A DNA stretch of 41,895 bases, taken from positions 1-41,895 of the forward strand of contig JAWQRN010000068.1 in the NCBI GenBank assembly GCA_033557685.1. Direction: 5' to 3'. Position 1 is the stretch's first letter; every line of letters begins with the position of its first letter. Below the pieces are notes generated by a model. It was given only the letters and a program-made list of their open reading frames with translations. It ran no database searches and was not told the DNA's origin. This document shows, in pieces, positions 1 to 9,922 of this stretch. The DNA is from Sperchopsis tessellata. Its lineage: Eukaryota > Arthropoda > Insecta > Coleoptera > Hydrophilidae. A program made the translations under genes and the position numbers.

Positions 1-39
1 TTGCTTGATATTTGATTAAAATCAAATATTAAAATTACA

Positions 40-75
40 CATTTATGTACGGCCAAGGAAACAACAAATTCTTAT
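40..75. repeat. Short dispersed repeat, copy 1
   Basis: This 36-bp stretch contains the core GGCCAAGGAA.CAACAAATTC and matches 9887-9922 at about 33 of 36 positions by hand count. Flanking bases do not match, so it is probably the edge of a dispersed element whose remainder has diverged or been deleted. One copy lies upstream of enkurin and the other inside its intron. I do not recognise the family. Confidence 0.6.
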
Positions 76-740
76 ATTTATCTTTATTACTCTTCAGAGG
101 GATCAAGAGGACCATTATATCTGTTTCTCTGTTTTCCGGGGAACTGACTTTGATGGGCCGGTTTATTATTAAATAGAATGCGCAGGTTTTCTTTCTGGGT
201 GCCATTTTTGCTGCCTGTAAACGATTCCTCAGTTTGAACGAAGCCGCAACAAATCACGAAAATTATCGGCATTTTGAATTAGGTCAGGTTGCGTACTACC
301 TAACCTTCCAGAATCGATATGGGCTCGAGACGCGAGACCTGAGAAACATAGCTATCAGCACGAATTTTTTTAAATTATACACGTTCGAATCTATTTGTAT
401 TTTCACCTCTGTAAGTTTTCAGCTAGTGACTGAACTGGGTTTGAGCTAGGGTTGCTGTTTCGAAGTTAGAACCCAACTGAAAGGTCGGGGTCTTCTGGGA
501 AGGACGTAATACAGACAGTTAAAAAACATATTCCCTGTGGGATGCAGTAAAGTTCCCAGATGTGATAGTCTTATTTCTGGTGTCTATAGTTGGCCACAGC
601 AGCAAAAAATTATCAGCTTAAAATAAATTGAGTATTAAAATATTTATGTTTTAAACAATTTCTCCATTGACATAATTATACAAAAATAAGAGTTTCAGTA
701 ATAAATGTAATAGATTTACACAGTTATTATCTATATGAAT
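76..740. other. Upstream flank, no gene recognised
   Basis: Short open frames exist on both strands (for example 87-272 on the minus strand and 234-449 on the plus strand), but I cannot match any of them to a family and none has a convincing gene structure. The minus-strand frame, ending in residues NGPLDPSEE, could be the tail of a retroelement polyprotein, since the repeat at 40-75 follows directly. That is a guess. The rest is AT-rich with no visible feature. Confidence 0.4.
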
Positions 741-962
741 GTTGTTTCCGGGTGGAAACCGTCTAGAGACCCTGATAAGAGCCGACATTTCGTCCACTGA
801 TGCATGGGATATTTTCAAGGCGAATGATGTTACTTCAACGAATGAAGTGCATTGGCTTCATTCGTTGAAGTAACATCACTGGCCTTGAAAATTTTCCTTG
901 CAACAGAGAAGGAAATGTCGGCATTAATCAGAGCCTCTACAAGGTTTCCACCCGGAAGCAAC
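741..962. repeat. Inverted repeat, two 107-bp arms around an 8-bp loop
   Basis: Arm 741-847 is the reverse complement of arm 856-962 at about 84% by hand count, with 17 mismatches concentrated in the outer part. The innermost 24 bp or so are perfect. The loop is 848-855. The same sequence occurs as a single copy at 38176-38334. Read from the inner side outward, each arm can be translated through residues EVTSLALK..ATE.E.SALIRASTRF, and a GAC/GGA-GAAA-YGTCGGC motif lies in the middle. I suspect a Penelope-like or other retroelement repeat with a hammerhead-like relic, but do not recognise it with certainty. Two copies head to head, or a foldback unit, would both explain the structure. Confidence 0.75.
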
Positions 963-1499
963 TTTCATATACTTTCAGTAATACTTTATTTAAGAAGCTA
1001 TTATAACTGTCCATACATCGATGTAACTGAAAAAACTATGGTGAAAGTTCAAAACCTATCAAAATCTTTTTTTTTATTAAACCATTCTGGAGAGCGAATG
1101 GAAGTGTTTAGATCCAGGATCATTTGTACCAGGATGATCGTTACAGAACTTTATTCCAGTAGAAAAACTGGATTCGTCGATATTTCTAAATGTTGTAGGC
1201 CTAATATCAGATAAGGCTGTGTGATAGCATAGTAAATTGGCAGACTTAAAATAAAAATCAAATGTTAGTGGACTTCAAGCACCACGCACTTAGACTTTGT
1301 GGCTTAGTGCGCTAGACCTTTTCCAGAATATAAAGTATATCCCACGAATCTTAGAAAACTATATACTTGTTTCTTCCTCGAAAGAGGATGCAGGTATCGG
1401 ATGAAATGTGGTCGTGGTACGATATAATACCCGCTAAATAGTTCTAGTTTTCTTCTAGTAAACAATATCTCAATTATGTATCATCCGTAAAATACCTTT
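963..1499. other. Intergenic, no feature recognised
   Basis: AT-rich sequence between the inverted repeat and the enkurin promoter. The reading frame running out of the right arm as far as 1214 (plus strand) has no domain I can identify and is probably chance read-through of the repeat. Confidence 0.4.
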
Positions 1500-1727
1500 A
1501 ACATTATGTGTGATAATTTTAAACATATATAAATGATGACCGTTCACCGTTGCTATGTGCGTCCCATAAATAAACTCTACTATCATGAGACTGTTAAGTT
1601 GAGAATATCCAAGTAGCTACTTGTTAAATCGATACAGATCGTAGTCAGTAGCTGCCTTGACATACGGATTTTAGTTCAGAAGAATTTATTTTATATTTTT
1701 AGCTCGTATTATATTCTTAGTGTCAAC
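1500..1727 (+). promoter_or_regulatory. Presumed enkurin promoter and 5' leader
   Basis: This stretch lies directly upstream of the enkurin start codon. A TATA-like CATATATAAAT occurs near 1524-1534. GTTGCTATG at 1549-1557 matches one half of the RFX-factor X-box that drives many cilia genes, about 170 bp before the ATG. The second half-site is not convincing. The site fits the expected role of enkurin, but the assignment is inference from position and a half-site only. Confidence 0.35.
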
Positions 1728-2345
1728 ATGTCGATTATATGTATAACTGAACATAACGAGAGCATCTATGAAAGCACAAAACCGCCAATATCATACCATA
1801 AAAAATCACCAAGGTATAAATCGAAGTTTCGTGAACTTGTAAGTGAAGAAAGAAAATATCGAAGAGATATAAAGGAACATGAGAGTATGGGCTTGCCGCA
1901 CACTTCACCGCCAAATCCATCCGAATTTTTGAAGAAAAATACTTGGAAGCCGCCTGTGAAGTCTAACATTGAAAAAGGTAGACCAGCTACAGGGAAGACA
2001 TTGCCAAGTGTCCCTCTTAGAACTGAAGTGCTGAAGGAACAGGACGAAAAGTTAAAGCATGCTAAAAAAGATTTTATCACTTTGAATGTTAAAAATGCGC
2101 TTACAATGACACCAAAAGAACCTAAGAAAAAAGTAGTAATTGAGAGATATGGCGAATCTAAATTATTGGAGAGAGGTTTGGAACCAAAATATATTTTTTC
2201 TGATGTGTTTGGAAAAACCCCAGATTACTTAAATCGATTGATAAAAGTTAGAGAGAAAGTTATGCAAAAGAGGAAAGATAAAATTGGTTTACATCAACCT
2301 AAGTGTAGATATATAACAAGAGATGAACGTGAACAACTACTTGCG
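1728..2345 (+). CDS. ENKUR: Enkurin, exon 1 (residues 1-206)
   Basis: Exon 1 of an enkurin homologue. Vertebrate enkurin is an adaptor first found bound to TRPC channels in sperm and later as a microtubule inner protein of ciliary and flagellar doublets. Visible family signatures are PSEFLKK at residues 64-70, a proline- and basic-rich linker, KDFITLN at 114-120, LEPKYIF at 151-157 and FGKTPDYL at 161-168, the last two at the start of the C-terminal enkurin domain. The ATG at 1728 has the context CAACATG and gives an N-terminus of family-like length. The exon ends in GCG before GTGAGT at 2346, phase 0. Reading on gives a stop at 2367-2369 just inside the intron. Joining to 10600-10791 gives 269 residues against 256 in human. 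The frame has no stops and looks functional. Confidence 0.94.
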
Positions 2346-2829
2346 GTGAGTAAAATCCTAAGTTCCTAATTTACTTACACAGTAGAATTATAAATGTTCT
2401 AATACTGTTTTCTCTACCTCTAAAAGATGAGAAATCATTTTGATATATAATCAGTTTTCTTCACACCTGTTGCTAGTTTGATTTGGGTCACTACCACAAT
2501 GTATCTTGTCAATCTGAAGTATTGAGGAAACAAATTGTTAAACCTTAATATTCTCATTAAAATGCTTTTAAAAATACAGACTTTAATTATCGTGCATACT
2601 TAATTATAATTAATTCTGAGAATTAGTTTATTACAATTATTAATGACTACTGAAGTATCAATGGTTCCAAATTAATATAAGGAGGCATTGGAACTTCAGC
2701 ATAGCATTCTCGCTTAGTACACATTCACACACAAAGGCAAATAGATAATGTACGATAACGTGACAGAATTTAGGCGCGTTCTGAATTATGAAAATAACCT
2801 AACCCTATGAAATTCCATTTAAGGAAATT

Positions 2830-3330
2830 ATTAATAGTTTTTGTTCTTTTCGTTTGGTATGTATCGTGGTAAGATATCTTGTTGGTTATTTTGTTGTGGT
2901 TCTTCCAAGTGTGGGATGACTGAATGGTCTTCTTGTGTTACATTTCGTGATTGTTCATGTTGGTTTCTGATATTCAGAAGGTTTTCTGATTCTTCATTCT
3001 AAGGTGGTACAAGATGCTCTGCTTCCGGCGGGTAGTATAATATTTGAAGATACATAGGCGATGGTTGCACATCCATATTAAAATTAAAATGATTTGTTGA
3101 TTTGCCAATGAGATCTTCCCCACACTGCCGAAATTGATTGGCGTGTCTTTTATATTTTCGCGTTTTACTTTCTATAAGATACAGTACGGAACCTAATATT
3201 TTTATAATTTTCCCCGTTTTCCATTTATCTTTCCCTGAATATATTCTAAAGGATACTGAGGAATTTATTGGAAATTGCTGTCTCTTCTCCTTATAAACGA
3301 GGTCAAGAAAGGAGGGAAACATCAAATGAA
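2830..3330 (-). mobile_element. Ty3/Gypsy pol C-terminal fragment, degraded
   Basis: On the minus strand the translation holds the integrase C-terminal region of Ty3/Gypsy polyproteins: SVSFRIYSGKDKWKTGKI, then residues ending YKRHANQFRQ, which is the usual [KR]RH.[ND]Q[LF] ending. One in-frame TAG at 2999-3001 interrupts it; beyond it the frame continues as a polar, Glu/Gln/Asn-rich tail to a stop at 2830-2832. Reverse transcriptase, RNase H and the integrase core are missing. A Gypsy-type gag piece lies in the same orientation at 4863-5222 in the right gag-to-pol order, so both may come from one element later split by the BEL/Pao piece at 3400-4420. Confidence 0.8.
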
Positions 3331-3399
3331 CAATATATATAATGTCAATGTCATTACATATGGAGTCCATAGCTCTTTGCCATAGTACCGGAGCTTTCA

Positions 3400-4420
3400 A
3401 TCTGAGATATATGGAAATGCAACCATCAGTACCAGTTCAAATACAAGTTCTAGGTTATCTGCTACTTTCAAATAATTTCCTAAACCAGGACTTTCAAAAA
3501 CATCATTCCACAACAAATTTAAAAACATCTTCATGCATTGTGTGCAAAGAGGCTCACAGAATATACATGTGTGAAACATTCAACATGAGCTGGCAAAAGT
3601 CCTGAAACTTTGCGTTAATTGACTTTACCCTGGTCATTCTACCAAGGAATACTTCTCCAAATTCAACTGCCGTAAATGTGATAAAAAACATAATACGCTT
3701 CTGCACTTTGAGCAAGTTTCAGTACTTACAAATTATGAGCAAGCAACTCCCACTGAAACACATTCTAAAGTCATTTCTAATGTGGTATCCGCCACTCAGT
3801 CTGTCCTTTTGGGAACCATGATAGTAAATATTGCTGACTGTCAAGGTCATTTGTATTTAACTCATCTACTTCTCTCGATGATTCAGCGAGTAAGTATCCT
3901 GATGATGTGGAGCAGAAGCCTATTATCACAAAACTCATATAAGAGATTCCACAGGAAGATGCGCTGTCACTCTTCCTTTCAAGTCAGATCCTTCTGGTAT
4001 TCAAAATTCAACTGGCAGAGTTTTCAAGACGTTAGAGGCTCGTCTCAAAATTATCAGCTGACTAGACTTCACGTGCGATATCTCCTGTCCTCGAAAACCA
4101 TCCAGTATGGTGGCGCGAACCCAGTTTGACTACTAAAAGCTCCAATTCATGGTCTATTAAGTCATCCAAAACCTTTACCTCCTCCTCAGTGTTGGAGTCC
4201 AAACTAAAAGCCACTCAACCCTTCTGTCGCAAGCAATACCTTCGTACCCTTCAACAAAGGTCTAAATGGAATAAATCTTCTCCCAATCTTAGAGTTGACG
4301 ATCTGGTTCTTCTTACAGAACCTTCTTCGCCACCACTAAGCTAGAGGACTGGACGAATAATCAACATTCAGCCTGGTCCTGATGGAGTCATCTGGTAGTT
4401 TCTTTAATTTCGTCCTAGGC
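3400..4420 (+). mobile_element. BEL/Pao retrotransposon, internally deleted
   Basis: The translation shows the BEL/Pao order with frameshifts: a gag knuckle CIVCKEAHRIYMCETF near 3535-3582; a second knuckle region near 3660-3720; a protease start (SVLLGTMIVNIAD) at 3797-3835; a piece resembling the N-terminal RT segment near 3960-4060; and then directly the integrase C-terminus (SKWNKSSPNLRVDDLVLL) at 4259-4314, followed after a TAG by GRIINIQPGPDGVI. Most of RT, RNase H and the integrase core are deleted. LTRs are not recognisable. It is inactive. Confidence 0.8.
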
Positions 4421-4862
4421 AGACTCATTTGCTAATTTTTTATTTCATTGTATATATTAATTTTAGATTTCTTGTATCTATTACAAAATACCGATTTTAC
4501 ATTTGGTTTGACTTTCAACTCAACAGCTTTATAGTCTTTAAGACAACCTGCTTGCTTAGAAAAAACAATCGTATTCGAAGACCGCCGAGTTGCTTTTCCT
4601 GCTTGGCAGTCGGCTTACACTATTTTCACTTATCTCATTACTTAAGTTTACTTTGAATCGCGACCCATTATAGAATTTAAATTGTCTTTAACGATACACA
4701 CTTTCTCTATTGAACTTTGCTCTTGGTACTCAACATCAACATTTGCAAAATTATATTATTCACCTCTATATTTCCTCTATAATTTCTATATGGTATCAAT
4801 GGGTACGTTGCACATGTATCCAATTCCATTTTCATATTTATCCCACTGACTTTTTATGTATA
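4421..4862. other. Intronic spacer, nothing recognised
   Basis: AT-rich sequence between the BEL/Pao remnant and the Gypsy gag fragment. It could include an eroded BEL/Pao 3' LTR, but I see no TG..CA pair or second copy to prove it. The plus-strand frame at 4429-4656 is hydrophobic and low in complexity and looks like chance. Confidence 0.35.
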
Positions 4863-5222
4863 TTATATATACAATAGATGTGCAATTTCATTTGATTCTA
4901 CATTTTCTGAGCCTGTATTTTTATGTTTCCTACATACTTCCCTAATATGTCCTACTTTGCCGCATGAATGGCATTTGGAACTAATAAATCTACAGTCGGG
5001 TGCTTTGTGGTTTACTTTCACACACCTATAACATTGCTCTGTATTGCAAAAGGTTCTTTTATTTTTCGAATTTGTTTGTTTATCCTGTGTAAATTTCTGT
5101 TTATAGTCCGAATTGTTAATTTTGTTTACTTGACCCATTACCATTTTTAAAGGACGCCATGCCTTGCATTGATTGTTTATACGATTGAACTTTTGAAAGA
5201 ATTTGTTCGAGAAATAATACAT
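4863..5222 (-). mobile_element. Ty3/Gypsy gag fragment with two zinc knuckles
   Basis: This 119-residue minus-strand frame carries two perfect CX2CX4HX4C knuckles in tandem, CYRCVKVNHKAPDC and CHSCGKVGHIREVC, preceded by a basic Lys/Asn/Gln-rich stretch. That is the nucleocapsid end of a Ty3/Gypsy gag that binds the element's RNA. The frame is open from ATG at 5222 to a stop at 4863, but the capsid part is absent. It is a retrotransposon remnant in the enkurin intron, not a cellular CCHC protein: the pol end at 2830-3330 lies downstream in the same orientation. Confidence 0.85.
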
Positions 5223-5479
5223 TTACTAAAAAAAAATTTTGGTGTTACCATTTCTAATACTGGCTATAATTTTATCTTGCAATCAAATTCACATTTTACC
5301 GATATATTTGTAATAGGTGTGTAAAACTGCATAAATAAATCATATTACAATCAAATATCAAACCAACTCAGACACCGTTGATGGACCCTTTAACTCCCTA
5401 CCATCACTAAAAATTAACTGCTTCAGACTGACAACAAAATGTTTAGTATTAGAAATATTAATAATGCAAAAAACCTAAA

Positions 5480-6625
5480 ACATAAATGTAATTACTCCCT
5501 TGTTCGGGTATTGTGCACATGACCTCTTCTTAAATGACACTCTAATGACCTATGAATGAATGTAGCAACTGACAGTATATATAACTGATGCCGTACAAAA
5601 TCACAGTATTCCTACGTCAGATAAAGTCTTGGTTTGTTAAACAGTGTCTTGCATATTTCTGAACCACTTCTATATTATTTGGTATGTTATTGTATGCAGA
5701 ACCCCAACATACTATGTCGTAGCGGATCACTAACTGTTGAAGCATAAGAGACTTTTTAATACATTCCTCTCAAAGATATTTTGTAGCTGTCTATATTTGA
5801 AAATTATCAACCTTACTCTCTTCACCTCTTCTTGGATATGTTTGTGCCAGTTCAATATTTGGTCCATTGTAACACCTAAATACTTTATATTGTCAGTTCT
5901 ATTTCAGGACATTTACACTCGTCCGAATTGCAATTATGTGTATGTACTCGGGTAAGCCAGCAGCTGTTAAGGAAAAGGTTATAAAATTAGTTTTTTTCAT
6001 TTTCAATGACTAAAGATTCCGGTCAAGCCAAAACTTCACCTGCCTCATTGATTGCACGGCTTGCAGCTCAGCTTCTTTCCAGGTCTTTCTTTTCACTATA
6101 ATGACCGTATCGTCAGCATATGAGAATAATAAACCATCATCATTCATATCTGCAATGCCATTTAAATAAATAAAAAATAAGACAGGCCCCAACACCGTAC
6201 CCTGCGATACTGTTTTAATTATTGAGGGTTGACCTAACGTGGATTCAATTTTCACTCTTTGAGCACAATTACTTAAATAACTTATTAATAATTGTAGTGG
6301 TAAACCTCGTATGCCAATATCACTTAATTTCTTAAACAGTATTGTATGAGATATCGTATCGAAGGCCTTTGCTAAGTCCAAAAACACTGCTATACACTTT
6401 TTGTTTGAGTCCAGACCCTCAGCCAATGTGCTGTTGAAATCCAAGAGAGTTTGGTCTATAGACAAGCCTTCTCTAAAACCAAACTGTTTGAAACTTAGCA
6501 GTAATTTTTTTCTAAAAATGACATAATTCAATATTTAAGGCACTAATTTTGCAAAATTGTTAATAAGCGATATTAGTCTATAGTTTCCAGTGAGGATTTT
6601 ATCATCCGATTTATGAATACGTACT
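5480..6625 (-). mobile_element. LINE reverse transcriptase, minus strand, 5'-truncated
   Basis: The translation on the minus strand gives NYR.ISL near 6590, FGFREGLSIDQTLLDF, the first catalytic Asp in VFLDLAKAFDTISH, SQGTVLGPVLFFIYLNGI and the catalytic YADDT near 6115. The long open stretch is 6531-6010. After a stop it continues through the thumb-like KYLGVTMDQILNWHKHI near 5880 and a C-terminal region to about 5480 (CWGSAYNN, HNTRTRE). This is a LINE of the CR1/Jockey type by motif. The endonuclease is missing. At least one stop and a frame change near 6530 inactivate it. Confidence 0.88.
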
Positions 6626-7029
6626 ACTATATTCTCCTATATAAGCCTGTTATCCGTGTTCTACAAGCTCTTCATGAAAATCACTACCACAAACAACAAA
6701 CAAACTTGACTTCTATCAGCCAATCGAGCAAGCCGACTTCAGAAGGGGCTATGGTACGAACGACCATATCCACACTATCACTCTCATTGAAAGATGTAAT
6801 GAGTACAATATCCCGCTCCACCTGACGTTCGTGGACTACCGCAAGGCTTTCAGCACCGTTGAGACCTGGGCAGTATTGCGGGCTTTAGACGAGGTAAGAA
6901 TCAACACGAGGTACTCAAATCATCGACCATATGTACGAACATGCTAACCTTCAAGTTAAAATTCAAGAAGATTTAATCACTAACAAAATCCCCATTAAAA
7001 GAGGGGTACGCCAAAAATCTTGATACACT

Positions 7030-7721
7030 GGAACAACTTACAGCCACCAAGATGGGGTAGGGAGGAAGCAGTAAGAGCACACAAGGGGGTACATCACAAT
7101 AAAGATAAAAGAAAACAATTTAACAGAAATGAAAATATGTAAGTTGCAAAAAGAATGTATATAAACTAATGCAAATACATTAGTTTTAATATAAAAGATT
7201 TTACTAAAGAAAATAAGCCAAGAATTATGGAAAGAAATAACTAAGAATTATGGAAAGAAAATAAACTAAGAATAAACACTAATACACCGATATAATATAT
7301 ACAGTAAATAATAAATGCAGTATATTTTATAAACAAAAATGTAAATAGAAAATTAACCTAATAAATGAAAGTGTGCTTACGAAGGAAGGTTGGTAATTAA
7401 AAGGTGTTGAGTAGTGAATGTTACCTTGTTGTATCTGGCGATGGCGGACGTCGACTGACCATCATTTCTGGCCCTCCGTCTTTTATAGGCACAGACGAAG
7501 GGTCGAAATTCAGTGACGCAGCCGCTAGAAGCGTTTTCCGAACCATCAAATTAACCACAATATTGTTAACAATGTTTTTTAACAATTTGTGTTAAAAAAG
7601 TGACTGAATAGAATTATTATTACCTAGCTTCATAAGCACTGAAAAATGTTTTTGGTGGGCCAGGAACGAAATTTTCACCTGCATACAACACGCGGTCGGC
7701 CAAGAATTAAATAATTAATTC
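7030..7721. mobile_element. Unclassified insertion inside the RTE-like LINE
   Basis: LINE homology stops after GATACAC at about 7029 and resumes near 7722, leaving about 690 bp of foreign sequence. It starts with TG and could end with CA at 7718 (TAATTCA), like a solo LTR, and it contains a TTTTATAGG TATA-like motif. No target-site duplication is evident, so solo LTR is only a suggestion. It codes for nothing recognisable. A short tandem repeat lies at 7217-7275. Confidence 0.45.
7217..7275. repeat. Short tandem repeat, about 23-bp unit
   Basis: Two adjacent units share AAGAATTATGGAAAGAAA, followed by a partial third unit. It lies inside the 7030-7721 insertion and probably arose by slippage. 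Confidence 0.7.
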
Positions 7722-8822
7722 ATGGGGTTAATCTTTACCTTGGCATTAGAAAATGTTTTTAAAAAAGTACCATAGGAGCAAAAGGAGATTAGCATAGATG
7801 GAAAATATCTGAGCCATCTCCACTTCTCGGACGATATTGTGTTGTGACGACGATGGTCATATCGAGCGAATGGTTCACAAGCTACAGCAAGCAACGGCAG
7901 CAATAGGACTGGAGGTGAATCTGTAAAAGACTAAAATTATGAGCTAAAACAATATTCTTGTGACTCTTAACAATCACAACCTTGATGTCGTTAAGGAGTA
8001 CATATATCTAGGACACACTATCAAGCTTGGAGCAGAAAACCAACAGCTGAAATTTCAAAAAGAATTAGTTTGAGCTGGGCACCTTTCGGCAAACTCAGAT
8101 ATATCCTAAAGGAACTGAAAATCCCTATAAACCTCAAACAAAGGGTACACAATGCTTGCATCCTTCCGGTTACCACCTATAGACTCAAAACTGCAACAAT
8201 TACGAAGGGCAGTACAAATCGCCTCCGAGTTAGGGACAAAATCAGAAACAGAGATATGAGGCAAGACAGGGATCACCGATGTAATGTAGAGAATTGCAGC
8301 AAGTAAATGGCGATAGGCGGGTCATGTGGCCAGAGATGACATCAAATGGACGAAGACAGTGATGCAATGTAGACCTTGACAATCAAAACGCAGCGTGGGT
8401 AGACCAAAAGCAAGATGGAGGTTCGACATTCAGAGACATGCGGGAACGAAATGGATGCAGAGAGCTCAGAACCGTCAAAGCATGGAAACAAATGGAAGAC
8501 GCCTATATTCAGGAGTGGACGTGCATGGGCTGATGATGATGTTCTCATTGTACTTTTTTGGGAATCTTCCCGATGTAAGTGATAGATTTAATATAAATCT
8601 TAGTGGTTCTACAACATATTGATATATTTGCCTTCATAAAATCATGCCAGATGATTACTAAGAAACTTTTTAATGTAGAGGGTTTTAACGCCTGTTAAAA
8701 CAGCAGCACAATTTTCTTTTTATTTGTTCATTTAAAGTAGTCCTATTTCCGCTGTTACGGCCTAGTTTTACGTTCCTCCCGAAAGACAAGCACCACGAAG
8801 ACTTTTCCCTAATCACAAAAAA

Positions 8823-8870
8823 CCGTTTAGTAGCATAGTGCTCAGCCACTGAGCTAACGAGACAGCTAGC
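8823..8870 (-). mobile_element. tRNA-derived SINE head, copy 1
   Basis: On the minus strand the sequence contains TTAGCTCAGTGGCTGAG, which matches the tRNA A-box (TRGCNNAGTGG). A copy at 32191-32234 shares about 34 of 43 positions, including the conserved CTACTAA that follows. I see no clear B-box (GGTTCGANNCC) and no cloverleaf, so it is not a functional tRNA gene. The two dispersed copies favour a SINE promoter head. Confidence 0.6.
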
Positions 8871-9010
8871 GATGCAATTGACAGAAATTGTTTGTCTGAT
8901 CTAATACAAAGCTGCACATGGAATTCACAAGGTACCTACTTTGAATTAGTTGGGTTCCTTAAAATTACACCACAAATTAGGGAGGCTTCTCGGTAGAATT
9001 TACACATCCG

Positions 9011-9385
9011 TCAGGTTAGTTGATAAATTAAAAAAATCAGAAATTTCAAAAACACTAACACACATTCAACATAAAATAATTTATCAAAATAAACTAAATA
9101 TGCTTTAAAAATATTTAAAAAATGCATAGCTTTCAATAAATACCTACAGCAGTTTTTTTCGGGATCTGTATCCCGAACTGCCTCAATTTTAATACTCAAA
9201 ATTGAAAGTCGAGTGAGTTGCTCCTTAAATATTATACTTCTAAGATAGCTCTTAATTAAATTCATATTTGAAAATGGGTTCTCAGCTGGCGAAGTCATCA
9301 CTGACAATGTAGTGAATAAAACATAAGCTGTACAAACCTCGGGGAAGCCGGCAAAATTGAAAATTGACAAATAATGGCTTAAGCA
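9011..9385 (-). mobile_element. hAT transposase C-terminal (dimerisation) relic
   Basis: The minus-strand frame reads FPEVCTAYVLFTTLSVMTS, then PAENPFSNMNLIKSYLR and RLSILSIKIEA. This matches the C-terminal hAT dimerisation region, where the consensus is [VA]TSA.ERSFS.LK.IK.YLR. The usual AERSFS is changed to AENPFS. The DDE core and BED finger are absent. The open frame runs on to 9011 with unrelated low-complexity residues. It is an isolated fragment without visible terminal repeats, in the enkurin intron. Confidence 0.75.
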
Positions 9386-9886
9386 AGTTGTCTGATATTG
9401 TGATTTAAATTTATTTTCTCATAATTCAACAAAAGCTAACTATTTTTCAAGGGAAATATTCCATCAGATCCCTATTGTATTGGTCATTTAAACTTTTTGA
9501 TAAGCAGTAATCAAATATTAGGAAGCAGAAAACAAATTTGTTTGATACTTGTCAGAAGGACTCGAAACGTTGTATAATTCAAATAATTAGAAATTTGCTC
9601 TACCACATTGAAATTGTGAGATAAACACAGATTTAACCAAGTTGAGCTTCTACAACAACTCCGTTTTCAATTAAGTTGATTTGACTGTACTCAATTCAAA
9701 TGCCCAGATAAAGACAGAAATCAAAAATGCATCGAAAAATTTAGGAACAAGCCGAAATTTCTGTGGACACCGTGTTTCTGTCATTAAGAAGTCATCAGCA
9801 CTGTTCTTGTTAGTAATTAGCTGTGCCCTACGTACGAATACATATTTGATTCCTTTCAATGCATATTTCTGTATTTAATATATTGA
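9386..9886. other. Intronic spacer, nothing recognised
   Basis: Both strands have a short frame near 9671-9878, but they overlap each other and match no family I know. The remainder is AT-rich without visible structure. Confidence 0.35.
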
Positions 9887-9922
9887 CATTCATGTGCGGC
9901 CAAGGAAGCAACAAATTCTTAT
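9887..9922. repeat. Short dispersed repeat, copy 2
   Basis: Second copy of the 36-bp sequence at 40-75, in the same orientation, with three differences seen by eye. Confidence 0.6.

Larger units (their letters stand above)
6640..8542 (+). mobile_element. RTE-like LINE reverse transcriptase, split by an insertion
   Basis: The plus-strand pieces read DFYQPIEQADFRRGYG near 6708-6755, LHLTFVDYRKAFSTVETW near 6817-6870 (first catalytic Asp) and IKRGVRQ near 6992-7013, then break. The element resumes at about 7722 with FTLALENVFKKV, GKYLSHLHFSDDIVL (the second catalytic pair, normally ADD) near 7798-7845, EYIYLGHTIKLGAENQ near 7995-8043, SWAPFGKLRYILK and a C-terminal region ending near 8542 with EEAYIQEW-type residues. 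The motif order is that of RTE or closely related LINEs with mostly stop- and frameshift-broken frames. The interruption is listed separately. Confidence 0.85.

Noticed and set aside
234..449. Open frame of 71 codons on the plus strand
   Set aside because: No domain, no splice or promoter context, and an overlapping minus-strand frame; ordinary for AT-rich DNA of this length.
852..1214. Plus-strand frame of 120 codons
   Set aside because: Its first third is repeat sequence shared with 38176-38334 and the rest is unrelated, so it is a repeat read-through and not a host gene.
1735..2080. Minus-strand frames opposite enkurin exon 1
   Set aside because: Antisense shadows of a well-supported coding exon.
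2346..2369. Continuation of enkurin exon 1 to the stop at 2369 as an intronless protein
   Set aside because: It would lose the conserved C-terminal half of the enkurin domain, while GTGAGT at 2346 and exon 2 at 10600 restore it exactly.
4863..5222. Cellular CCHC zinc-knuckle protein
   Set aside because: The open frame is attractive, but the tandem knuckles and the Gypsy pol end in the same orientation identify a retrotransposon gag.
8823..8870. Functional tRNA gene
   Set aside because: Only an A-box is recognisable; no B-box, anticodon arm or acceptor pairing.
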